Source: Caldilineales bacterium
Lineage (GTDB): Bacteria; Chloroflexota; Anaerolineae; JAAEKA01
Direction of reading: 5' to 3'
Assembly: GCA_021463315.1 (NCBI GenBank)
Contig: JAJTXO010000337.1
Coordinates: forward strand, 1 to 5,240
Length of the DNA stretch: 5,240 nt
The position numbers and the translations under genes were made by a program. How positions within the stretch are numbered: the stretch's first letter is position 1; every line of letters starts with the position of its first letter. Below the pieces are notes generated by a model. That model was not told where the DNA came from and searched no databases. It was given only the letters and a program-made list of their open reading frames with translations. Of the stretch, positions 1 to 5,191 are shown piece after piece.

Positions 1-16
1 TGTGCTCTTCCGATCT
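1..16. other. Illumina TruSeq adapter remnant (not genomic)
   Basis: The first 16 bases, TGTGCTCTTCCGATCT, are identical to the 3' end of the Illumina TruSeq read-2 adapter. Genomic sequence begins at about position 17. In the reverse reading frame of the flanking gene the adapter adds a meaningless tail, Asp-Arg-Lys-Ser-Thr. The contig therefore ends in untrimmed adapter, and the neighbouring gene is truncated by assembly rather than by biology. Confidence 0.96.
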
Positions 17-885
17 AAGCCCCATAGAATCAAAGTCACCAGCAACACCAGCCCCAAGGTCGCCCAGAAGTTGCGGTAGACCACGTTGAAGCTGCGCCAC
101 AGCGCCTGCCGCAGCCCAATGCCGTCGCTGACCAGGGCGGCCAGCATGAAATAGAGCATGATGTAGGCCACCACGGCCAGCCAGCTCAGCAGCAAGGTGG
201 TGATGCTCACCACGGCCGCGCCGGCTTGCGGGGCTATCAACAGCACCGGCGTCATAACCAGCGACAGCAGCAGGCTGGCCGCCATCAACAGCGCCAACAG
301 AATCAAGCCCAGCAGGACTGTCAGCACAAAGGTGCGCAGGCCGCGTCTCAGCCAGAGGCCGATGCCGGCCGGTTGCTCTGGGGTGGCTGCCGCCTGCGCC
401 GGCTCTGGCGCATCCGATGCTGGCGCACTGGCCCGCAGCGCTGCCACCTGCGAGGCTATCGCGGTCAGGAACAGACTGCCCAGCGCGACGCCCAACAGCA
501 GCAGCAGCGGCGCCCACCATAGCAACGCCAGCGGCTGGATGGCCACGCTGCTCGGGGCCGTGCCCCACTGCGCCGGATCGGTCAGGCCGGGCAGCGCAGT
601 GCGCAGCCAGGTGGGGTTGTTGTCCACCAGCCACCATAGATTGAAGTTGGCGCCGGTGACTTGCAGGAACTCGCGATAGGTCTCGGCGGTCGAGGCCAGC
701 TCGGCCGGCAGATTCGCTGGCTGCCACCAGGCGAGCAGGCTATCCACCAGCGGCTGAATCGACCAGCGCGGCCCCAGCCAGAGCCACAGGTCCAACAGGA
801 TCGGCAACAAGAGCAGCCAAGGGCGGCGTTGTACGACCTTGAAGCCGCTGGAAAGGGTATCGATCAGTCCCAATGGGACCTCCAT
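17..885 (-). CDS. Multi-pass membrane protein, C-terminus missing (partial)
   Basis: An uninterrupted reverse-strand frame runs from ATG at 885 to the adapter junction, giving 289 native codons with no stop. The protein begins MEVPLGLIDTLSSGFKVV, followed by a positively charged QRRPW. Hydrophobic segments lie at about residues 22-39, 117-148, 185-219, 223-252 and 275 onward, the last cut by the contig end. Between the first two is a roughly 75-residue Trp-rich, probably extracytoplasmic part. Residues 151-175 form an Ala/Pro/Glu-rich linker before a basic RRGLR turn. There is no cleavable signal peptide, so it is probably an integral inner-membrane protein of 5-7 helices. I do not recognise a named family; it resembles uncharacterised membrane proteins of Chloroflexota. 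The frame is open upstream to a TAG near 947, but ATG at 885 is the only ATG, GTG or TTG in that stretch. No Shine-Dalgarno precedes this ATG. GGAGGT lies at 878-883 just inside the frame, with TTG at 873-871 four bases later, so initiation at that TTG is a real alternative. Confidence 0.8.
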
Positions 886-959
886 GGGTTGAACGGCCGC
901 GGTGCGGCGCCAGGCATGGCTGAGTGCTGCGCCATCTGCGCTGGCTTGCTACAACAAAT

Positions 960-1012
960 CAGGCGACACCTCTGCGTTTCAGTAGCTGCGCCGCGGGGCG
1001 CGGTGTCGCCTG
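960..1012 (-). promoter_or_regulatory. Long inverted repeat / leader hairpin upstream of the membrane protein gene
   Basis: CAGGCGACACC at 960-970 pairs perfectly with GGTGTCGCCTG at 1002-1012, an 11-bp stem. Within the 31-base interval, GCGCC (988-992) and GGCGC (997-1001) form a second 5-bp stem with a 4-base loop, directly abutting the outer stem. The structure lies in the predicted leftward leader RNA, 75-127 bases upstream of the ATG at 885. No run of T follows on either strand, so it is not a standard intrinsic terminator. It could be a cis-regulatory RNA element, an mRNA stabiliser or a dispersed palindromic repeat. I match it to no known riboswitch class. Confidence 0.6.
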
Positions 1013-1045
1013 GGACATGGGCGGCCAAAAAGCTGGCACGGCCCC

Positions 1046-1074
1046 AGTATAGCACGACTCGCCGATTTTCGCCA
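1046..1074 (-). promoter_or_regulatory. Predicted leftward promoter with extended -10 (membrane protein gene)
   Basis: Read on the minus strand, positions 1054-1046 give TGCTATACT: a -10 hexamer TATACT (5 of 6 to consensus) preceded by TG plus one base, the extended -10 arrangement. The -35 candidate TGGCGA at 1074-1069, with 17 bp spacing, is poor (3 of 6), which is common for extended -10 promoters. Transcription would start near 1039 and give a leader of about 150 bases carrying the hairpin at 960-1012. Confidence 0.55.
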
Positions 1075-1090
1075 GAAACGCCAGGCGAAA
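1067..1090. promoter_or_regulatory. Palindrome TTTCGCC-N10-GGCGAAA, candidate operator
   Basis: A perfect 7-bp inverted repeat, TTTCGCC at 1067-1073 and GGCGAAA at 1084-1090, is separated by 10 bases. Half-site centres are 17 bp apart, a spacing compatible with a dimeric repressor. It overlaps the -35 region of the leftward promoter and lies about 50 bp upstream of the -35 of the rightward one. A regulator binding here could control the membrane protein gene. No regulator gene is in the window, so this is inference from position and symmetry. Confidence 0.4.
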
Positions 1091-1138
1091 CGCGCATCTT
1101 TGAAACAAATGTTCGGGCGTCGTTCGCCTTGCCCAGCC

Positions 1139-1167
1139 TTGACGGGTGCGCGATCCGACGGTACAAT
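1139..1167 (+). promoter_or_regulatory. Predicted sigma70-type promoter for the SAM hydrolase gene
   Basis: TTGACG (1139-1144, 5 of 6 to TTGACA) and TACAAT (1162-1167, 5 of 6 to TATAAT) are separated by exactly 17 bp. Transcription would start near 1174, giving a leader of about 42 bases with GAGGT at 1207-1211 as ribosome binding site ahead of the GTG at 1216. Confidence 0.7.
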
Positions 1168-1215
1168 TGGGTTGTGACAGGCTGCGCAAGATCTATCCCC
1201 CGTTGCGAGGTTTCC

Positions 1216-1999
1216 GTGCCGATCATCACTCTGACCACCGATTTTGGCTTGACCGACGGCTATGTGGCCGCCATGAAGGGGGTCATCGCCGGCATCGCAC
1301 CGCAGGCCACCGTGATCGACATCACGCACCAGATCGCGCCGCAGAACGTGCGCGAGGCGGCCTATGTGCTGGCCAGCGCGCTGCCTTACTTTACCTCCCG
1401 GCGCCGTTCATCTGGCTGTGGTCGATCCGGGCGTAGGCGGCGCGCGCCGCCCCATCGCCGCGGCCGTGGGCGATCAGTTCTTGGTCGGCCCGGACAACGG
1501 CCTGTTCACCTACGCCTGGCAGTCTGGCCAGCCGGCCGCGTGCATCGCTTTGGACAACCCTGCCTACTGGCGGCCGCAGGTCAGCCGCACCTTTCACGGC
1601 CGCGACATCTTCGCCCCGGTGGCCGCGCATCTGGCCAACGGCGTGGCGCTGGCGGCGTTGGGCGCGCCCATCGCTGATCCGATGCTTTTCGACGTTCTGG
1701 CGCCGCAGCGGAGGGTGGACGGCAGCCTGTTTGGCCAGATCATCCATATGGATCACTTCGGCAACCTGGTCAGCAATATCCCCGGCGACTGGCTGGCTGG
1801 CCGCGGCTGGGTGGTGCATATCGCTGGCCGGCAGCTCATCGGCCCCAGCCTGAGCTATGCCGCGGCCGCGCCTGGCCAACTGCTGGCGCTGGTCAGCAGC
1901 GGCGCCACGCTGGAGATAGCTCTGCGCGACGGCAGCGCAGCTAGCCGGCTGCGCGTCGCGGTCGGTGAACCGATCGTGGCGCATCCGCATGGAACGTAA
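1216..1999 (+). CDS. SAM hydroxide adenosyltransferase (DUF62 family), interrupted by a one-base frameshift
   Basis: Enzymes of this family (SAM_HAT, related to fluorinase and chlorinase) hydrolyse S-adenosylmethionine to adenosine and methionine in the cytoplasm. The frame from GTG 1216 opens with PIITLTTDFGLTDGYVAAMK, the family's N-terminal signature, and stays good to LPYF (codon 59, ending at 1392). Homology then continues one frame later, PPGAVHLAVVDPGVGG, to the TAA at 1997-1999. Removing A1393 restores one 260-residue protein, within the family's normal length. In the repaired numbering Asp70 (VVDPGVG), Arg77 (ARR) and His127 (TFHGRD) occupy the places of the known Asp-Arg-His hydrolase triad. 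GPDNGLFT (91-98) and the C-terminal IIHMDHFGNLVSNI match conserved blocks. The start is supported by GAGGT at 1207-1211 and the promoter at 1139-1167. The stop codon lies inside the left arm of the following repeat block. Everything else is intact, so a sequencing error or very recent mutation is more likely than an old pseudogene. Family assignment is firm; activity is not. Confidence 0.9.
1393..1393 (+). other. Frameshift site in the SAM hydrolase gene
   Basis: The codons ctg cct tac ttt end at 1392. Reading on in frame gives T-S-R-R-R-S and leaves the family. Skipping A1393 gives cct ccc ggc gcc gtt cat, P-P-G-A-V-H, followed at once by the invariant VVDPGVG. A single extra base at about 1391-1394 is therefore the minimal explanation. 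There is no long homopolymer here (only TTT). Confidence 0.85.
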
Positions 2000-2028
2000 C
2001 TCGTAATGCGTAATGCGTAACCCGGAAT
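1995..2028 (-). repeat. Inverted copy of the repeat core, left edge of the repeat block
   Basis: This 34-base stretch, read on the minus strand, matches the core of each downstream 65-bp unit (for example 2294-2327) at about 30 of 34 positions by hand alignment. It consists of 7-base words: GTAACTC, GTAATGC, GTAATGC, GTAACCC. It places an inverted arm at the left edge of the repeat block and contains the TAA stop (1997-1999) of the SAM hydrolase gene, so the last two or so residues of that protein may be repeat-derived. Confidence 0.8.
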
Positions 2029-2035
2029 TGCGGGA

Positions 2036-2348
2036 TGTGTGTTTGGATTTACGCATTGTTCGTTACGTCCCGGCCCATACTCACGCCCGCATCGCACCAT
2101 TCCGGGTTACGGGTTACGCATTACTCGTTACGCCCCAACCCATACTCACACCCGCATCGCACCATTCCGGGTTACGGGTTACGCATTACTCGTTACGCCC
2201 CAACCCATACTCACGCCCGCATCGCACCATTCCGGGTTACGGGTTACGCATTACTCGTTACGTCCCAACCCATACTCACACCCGCATCGCACCATTCCGG
2301 GTTACGGGTTACGCTTTACTCGTTACGCCCCACATCACCCCATTCCGG
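2036..2348. repeat. 65-bp tandem repeat array (about 4.6 units plus a degenerate end)
   Basis: The word TCCGGGTTACGGGTTACG recurs at 2101, 2166, 2231 and 2296, an exact 65-bp period. A diverged first unit occupies 2036-2100, recognisable from 2051 onward. The fifth unit is cut after about 2332 and is followed by CATCACCCCATTCCGG (2333-2348), an internally deleted copy of the unit's end. Each unit holds four 7-base words ending in TTAC (GGGTTAC, GGGTTAC, GCATTAC, TCGTTAC; in the second unit at 2104-2131). One site alternates G, A, G, A at 2085, 2150, 2215 and 2280, suggesting growth by duplication of a 130-bp dimer. The array fills the whole gap between the SAM hydrolase gene and murA. It lacks unique spacers, so it is not CRISPR. 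The 7-base substructure recalls cyanobacterial STRR heptanucleotide repeats. No promoter is evident in it. Confidence 0.95.
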
Positions 2349-2350
2349 AG
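2347..2350 (+). promoter_or_regulatory. Ribosome binding site of murA, inside the last repeat remnant
   Basis: GGAG lies 8 bases before the ATG at 2359. It sits in CCATTCCGGAG, which matches the CCATTCCGGG word of the tandem repeat except for the final base. The repeat remnant thus appears to supply the Shine-Dalgarno sequence. This fixes the start at 2359 and argues against the much longer open frame that runs through the repeats. Confidence 0.7.
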
Positions 2351-2358
2351 ACCCACCC

Positions 2359-3642
2359 ATGGAACAATTCATCATCGAAGGGGGCCATCCCCTCAACGGC
2401 GAGGTGACACCCAGCGGCAACAAGAACGCCGCTCTGCCGCTGCTGGCAGCCTGCTTGCTCACCGACGAGCCTCTCCTGCTGCACAACGTGCCGCGCATCG
2501 GCGATATCGAGACCCAGATCGAGCTGCTGGCCGAGATGGGGGTCGACGCCCAGTGGCGCGGCGAGCATTCCCTGGCCTTGCAAGCTCACTCTCTGCGCCA
2601 CACCACCCCGGATCCTGACCTGTTCCGCCGCACGCGTGGTTCGATCACCATGATCGGCCCCATGCTGGCCCGCGCTGGCTCGATTCATCTGCCCTTGCCG
2701 GGCGGCGACAAGATCGGCCGCCGGCGCATCGACACCCACCTGCTGGCCTTGGAGGCCATGGGCGCCCAGGTGAGCCACAACGGCGACTTCGCATTGCACG
2801 CGCCCGCGCTGAAGGGCGCCGACATCCTGCTGGACGAGGCCAGCGTCACGGCTACCGAGAACGCGATCATGGCTGCGGCCCTGGCCAAGGGGACGACCAT
2901 CATCCGCAACGCCGCCTCCGAGCCGCACGTGCAGGATCTGTGTCTGTGCATCAACCGCATGGGCGGCAAGATCGAGGGCATCGGCAGCAACATCCTGGTG
3001 ATCGAGGGAGCGCCGCGTCTGAATGGCGGCGAGTGGACCATCTGCCCCGACCATATCGAGATCGGCAGCTATATTGGCCTGGGCGCGGTGACGCGCGGCG
3101 AGGTGCGCATCCGCGGGGTCAACCGCGAGCATCTGCGCATGGTGGACATGGTCTTTCGCCAGCGGCTGGGGGTGCGCATGCACTACGAGGGGGACACCCT
3201 GGTGGTGGAGGATGAACAGGAGTTGGCGATCCAGCCTGATGTGGGCGGCGCGGTGCCGACCATCGACAACGCGCCCTGGCCGGCCTTCCCGGCCGACGTG
3301 TTGAGCATCGCCCTGGTGACCGCCACCCAGGCTCAGGGCACGGTGCTGATCCACGACAAGATGTTCGAGAGCCGTCTGTTCTTCACCGACAAGTTGATCA
3401 CCATGGGCGCGCAGATCATCCTGTGCGATCCTCATCGCGCGGTGGTGGTGGGGCCGGCCACGCTGCGCGGCAGCACCGTGGTTAGCCCTGACATCCGCGC
3501 CGGCATGGCGCTGGTGATTGCGGCGCTGTGCGCCGAGGGCGTCAGCGAGATCGGCAACATCGGCCAGATCGACCGCGGCTACGAGCAGTTGGAGAAGAAG
3601 CTGCTGGACCTGGGCGCGGCCATCGAGCGGCGCGATAGTTAG
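2359..3642 (+). CDS. murA: UDP-N-acetylglucosamine 1-carboxyvinyltransferase (MurA), Asp active-site type
   Basis: MurA transfers enolpyruvate from PEP to UDP-GlcNAc in the cytoplasm, the first committed step of peptidoglycan precursor synthesis. The 427-residue product has the usual length and the two-domain EPSP synthase-type fold can be followed throughout. NKNAALP at 21-27 holds the Lys22-Asn23 substrate site. The active loop is LPGGDKIGRRRIDTH (113-127). E. coli MurA has Cys115 in PGGCTIGARP; here the equivalent residue is Asp117, followed by Arg122 for Arg120. Also present are PAFPADV with Asp313 (E. coli Asp305), SPDIRAG with Asp378 and Arg380, and QIDRGYEQLEKK with Arg406 (E. coli Arg397). 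Cys-to-Asp at this position is natural in, for example, Mycobacterium tuberculosis and Chlamydia; the enzyme stays active but is not alkylated by fosfomycin. A MurA-like paralogue is possible, since some bacteria carry two, but every key residue is present. The start is set by GGAG at 2347-2350. No own promoter is seen, so it may be read from upstream through the repeats. Confidence 0.95.
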   Translation: MEQFIIEGGHPLNGEVTPSGNKNAALPLLAACLLTDEPLLLHNVPRIGDIETQIELLAEMGVDAQWRGEHSLALQAHSLRHTTPDPDLFRRTRGSITMIGPMLARAGSIHLPLPGGDKIGRRRIDTHLLALEAMGAQVSHNGDFALHAPALKGADILLDEASVTATENAIMAAALAKGTTIIRNAASEPHVQDLCLCINRMGGKIEGIGSNILVIEGAPRLNGGEWTICPDHIEIGSYIGLGAVTRGEVRIRGVNREHLRMVDMVFRQRLGVRMHYEGDTLVVEDEQELAIQPDVGGAVPTIDNAPWPAFPADVLSIALVTATQAQGTVLIHDKMFESRLFFTDKLITMGAQIILCDPHRAVVVGPATLRGSTVVSPDIRAGMALVIAALCAEGVSEIGNIGQIDRGYEQLEKKLLDLGAAIERRDS

Positions 3643-3657
3643 AAAAAACCGGGGTCG

Positions 3658-3723
3658 AGACTTCCGAAGTCTGCGCAGGTTTGTTCAAAACGAGCTCACA
3701 GTCCATAAGACTTCGGAAGTCTT
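3658..3723. repeat. Pair of mirror-related GACTTC/GAAGTC hairpins
   Basis: AGACTTC-C-GAAGTCT (3658-3672) is a perfect 7-bp inverted repeat around one base. AAGACTTC-G-GAAGTCTT (3707-3723) is a perfect 8-bp one. Their centres are C and G, so each is the reverse complement of the other over 15 bases; they can fold singly or pair with each other across the roughly 35-base gap. Short palindromes of this type recur between genes in Chloroflexota, by my recollection. Neither is followed by a T-run on the plus strand; the first could act weakly after murA, but a terminator call is not supported. Confidence 0.85.
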
Positions 3724-3727
3724 CCCC

Positions 3728-3785
3728 AAAAAAATGCCAGGAATCTCTGCCCTTTGCGGTCTTTGCGCCCTTGCGTGAGACAACA
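3728..3785. repeat. Probable dispersed intergenic repeat with CTTTGCG words
   Basis: After a run of A (3727-3733), the segment holds three related words, CCCTTTGCG, GTCTTTGCG and CCCTTGCG, then TGAGACAACA (about 3750-3785). On the minus strand it reads as SRKGAKTAKG, a peptide I have seen as a recurring spurious translation product of dispersed repeats in many environmental genomes. Taken with the adjoining hairpins it forms a composite non-coding insertion between murA and the next promoter. Repeat status rests on memory, since only one copy is in the window. Confidence 0.5.
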
Positions 3786-3837
3786 ATCGTGAAGTACTGA
3801 AACTCCATTCAGGATTGTCATGGCGTGCGACGCGGCA

Positions 3838-3866
3838 TTGCGCGTTGCGACGAGCCGTGCTATAAT
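3838..3866 (+). promoter_or_regulatory. Strong predicted promoter for the coiled-coil gene (extended -10)
   Basis: TGCTATAAT at 3858-3866 is a perfect -10 hexamer with the TG of an extended -10. TTGCGC at 3838-3843 serves as a partial -35 (TTG conserved) at 17-bp spacing. Transcription would start near 3873, about 27 bases before the ATG at 3900, with GAGGA at 3890-3894 as ribosome binding site. The promoter separates this gene from murA transcription and shows that the in-frame ATG at 3825 is not the start. Confidence 0.8.
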
Positions 3867-3899
3867 GCCGCCCCAAATTATCATCCGACGAGGATCTGC

Positions 3900-5090
3900 A
3901 TGGACATCGATCAACTGAGCCAGATGGTAACCTGGCTGGACGAAGAACACAGGCGCGGCCGCGGCGATACTGCCAAGCTGCAGCAGCGCATCGACAGTCA
4001 GGCCACCGAAATCGTGGAGCAGGCCCGGCGCATCCAGGAGTTGGAGGGCCAGTTGGCCAGCACGCAGGCGCAACTGGTGCGCTTCAGCCAGGTGGACCAG
4101 GCCTTGCAGCAGCTCAAGAATGAGCTGGTGCTGATGCTCCAGCGCCAAGAGGAACAGCGGCTGGCCGATCAGCGTGAGAGTGAGCGGCTGCGCGGCGCCG
4201 AACGGGAGGCCGCCGCGCGCGGCCTGTCGGAGGTGCGCAAGGAGCTGCCCCGCTTTAGCCGCATCGAGGAGGAGTTGCTCCAGCGCAAGGCCGAAGACCA
4301 GCGGCTCGGCGAGATCGTGCTGGCGGTGCGCCAGCAGGTCAACAGCGTCAACAAGGATATCGACGAGCGCACCCGCAGCCTGCCTTTCCTCATGGAGCAA
4401 CGCGCCCAGGACAACAAGCGCATCGCTCAATTGCAGCAGGAAACGGTGGAGCTGTTCAAGCGCACAGAGGCGGCTTCAGGCAAGTTGCCCCTGTTGGAGG
4501 CAGGCATCCAGCGGGTGGAGCGCGCGGTGGCTGCCGTGCAGCCAGTGCCCGACCAGATGCGCAACCAGGTGGCCAGCTTTATCGAGAGCCAGAAGCTGCT
4601 GGATGTCGAGCGCGATCGCCAGTTGGTCAATTGGCGGCAGGAGTTCGAGCAGCAGCGCGAGCTGATGGCCGATCAGCAGAAGCGGGTGCAGGGTTTCGAG
4701 ACCCACATCAACGACAGCAAGCGCATTTTGCAGAGCATTCAGGGTTTGGAGGAAAGCGTGCGCCGCGAGCAGCACCAGGTGGCTGAGCTGCAGCGTCTGG
4801 CCGAGGAGCGCCAGCGCAAAGAGCTAGACCAGTTTTTGGCCGAGGACGAGAAGCGCTGGAAGAAGCAGACTTTGGAGTGGGATCATCGCTGGGCCGAGCA
4901 GGACAAGGTTAACCGCGACCTGGCCGTTGGCTTCCCGCCTTTGCGCAAAGATATCGAGACGCTGCGCGGGCTGAATCGCCAGATCTGGCGGCTGCAGGAG
5001 AGTTACGCCGCGCATCGCCTGCAGGAGGCGCAGCGCTGGCTGGGCGCGCTGGAAGGCGCCTTGGGCGACCTGCCCAAGGACGGAAAATAG
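3900..5090 (+). CDS. Cytoplasmic coiled-coil protein of unknown function (396 aa)
   Basis: The product starts MDIDQLSQMVTWLDEEHRRG and is almost wholly Gln/Glu/Arg/Leu-rich heptad-like sequence. There is no signal peptide, membrane segment or Cys, so a long dimeric or oligomeric cytoplasmic rod is expected. Helix-breaking places recur in similar settings: LVRFSQVDQAL at 60, LPRFSRIEEEL at 116, LPFLMEQ at 161, LPLLEAGIQRV at 196, VQPVPDQM at 213 and FPPLRKDI at 345. This suggests a series of coiled-coil segments joined by Pro hinges, possibly from an old internal duplication. The C-terminal part (318-384) is Trp-rich (RWKKQTLEWDHRW). I know of similar uncharacterised proteins in Chloroflexota but no function; a scaffold or SMC/DivIVA-like structural role would be a guess. 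GAGGA at 3890-3894 sits 5 bases before ATG 3900. A 25-residue upstream extension is rejected because it contains the promoter. Nothing downstream to 5240 appears to be co-transcribed. Confidence 0.85.
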   Translation: MDIDQLSQMVTWLDEEHRRGRGDTAKLQQRIDSQATEIVEQARRIQELEGQLASTQAQLVRFSQVDQALQQLKNELVLMLQRQEEQRLADQRESERLRGAEREAAARGLSEVRKELPRFSRIEEELLQRKAEDQRLGEIVLAVRQQVNSVNKDIDERTRSLPFLMEQRAQDNKRIAQLQQETVELFKRTEAASGKLPLLEAGIQRVERAVAAVQPVPDQMRNQVASFIESQKLLDVERDRQLVNWRQEFEQQRELMADQQKRVQGFETHINDSKRILQSIQGLEESVRREQHQVAELQRLAEERQRKELDQFLAEDEKRWKKQTLEWDHRWAEQDKVNRDLAVGFPPLRKDIETLRGLNRQIWRLQESYAAHRLQEAQRWLGALEGALGDLPKDGK

Positions 5091-5099
5091 GCAGATTTT

Positions 5100-5191
5100 G
5101 CAGCTCTGGCCGGTCTGCGACCGAGCCAGCCCAATCGTCCACGCCGCAGCTCTGGCCGGTCTGCGACCGAGCCAGCCCAATCGTCCACGCC
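5100..5191. repeat. Exact 46-bp direct duplication, each unit with a hairpin
   Basis: Positions 5100-5145 and 5146-5191 are identical 46-base units starting GCAGCTCTGGCC and ending CGTCCACGCC. Each contains CTGGCCGGTC-TGC-GACCG-A-GCCAG, a 10-bp stem with a three-base loop and one bulged A. The pair begins 9 bases after the stop of the coiled-coil gene, where it could slow 3' exonucleases or act in termination, but no T-run follows. Perfect identity implies a recent duplication or a dispersed repeat family. Confidence 0.95.

Noticed and set aside
960..1012. tRNA, known riboswitch or terminator
   Set aside because: No cloverleaf, no conserved riboswitch core that I recognise, and no T-run; only the nested stems can be supported.
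661..1677. Plus-strand open frame of 338 codons starting inside the membrane gene
   Set aside because: Its first 180 or so codons are antisense to the membrane gene and the intergenic region. Only the part from 1216 to 1392 belongs to a family, with its own GTG start, RBS and promoter.
1391..2056. Minus-strand open frame of 221 codons
   Set aside because: It is antisense to the second half of the SAM hydrolase gene, whose conserved blocks are unmistakable.
2036..2348. CRISPR array
   Set aside because: The 65-bp units are repeated over their whole length with no unique spacers, and no cas genes are present.
2035..2358. In-frame N-terminal extension of murA by 108 residues
   Set aside because: It is translated tandem repeat; MurA homology starts at MEQFIIEGG, and GGAG is correctly spaced before ATG 2359.
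2335..3435. Long minus-strand open frame of 366 codons
   Set aside because: It is antisense to murA, is rich in His/Gln/Asp as expected from the complement of GC-rich codons, and has no family features.
3658..3733. Intrinsic terminator after murA
   Set aside because: The hairpins are not followed by a T-run on the plus strand. On the minus strand a T-run is either upstream of the stem or about 8 bases away.
3542..3876. Small minus-strand proteins reading SRKGAKTAKG and TSEV
   Set aside because: These are translations of intergenic hairpins and a dispersed-type repeat, with no RBS and overlap with the end of murA and the downstream promoter.
3825..3899. 25-residue N-terminal extension of the coiled-coil protein
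   Set aside because: It contains the TATAAT promoter element and the GAGGA ribosome binding site, and its sequence is unlike the heptad pattern that follows ATG 3900.
3696..4430. Minus-strand open frame of 244 codons opposite the coiled-coil gene
   Set aside because: It is a Leu/Gln/Ala-rich shadow of the heptad-rich plus-strand gene, which has a proper promoter and RBS.
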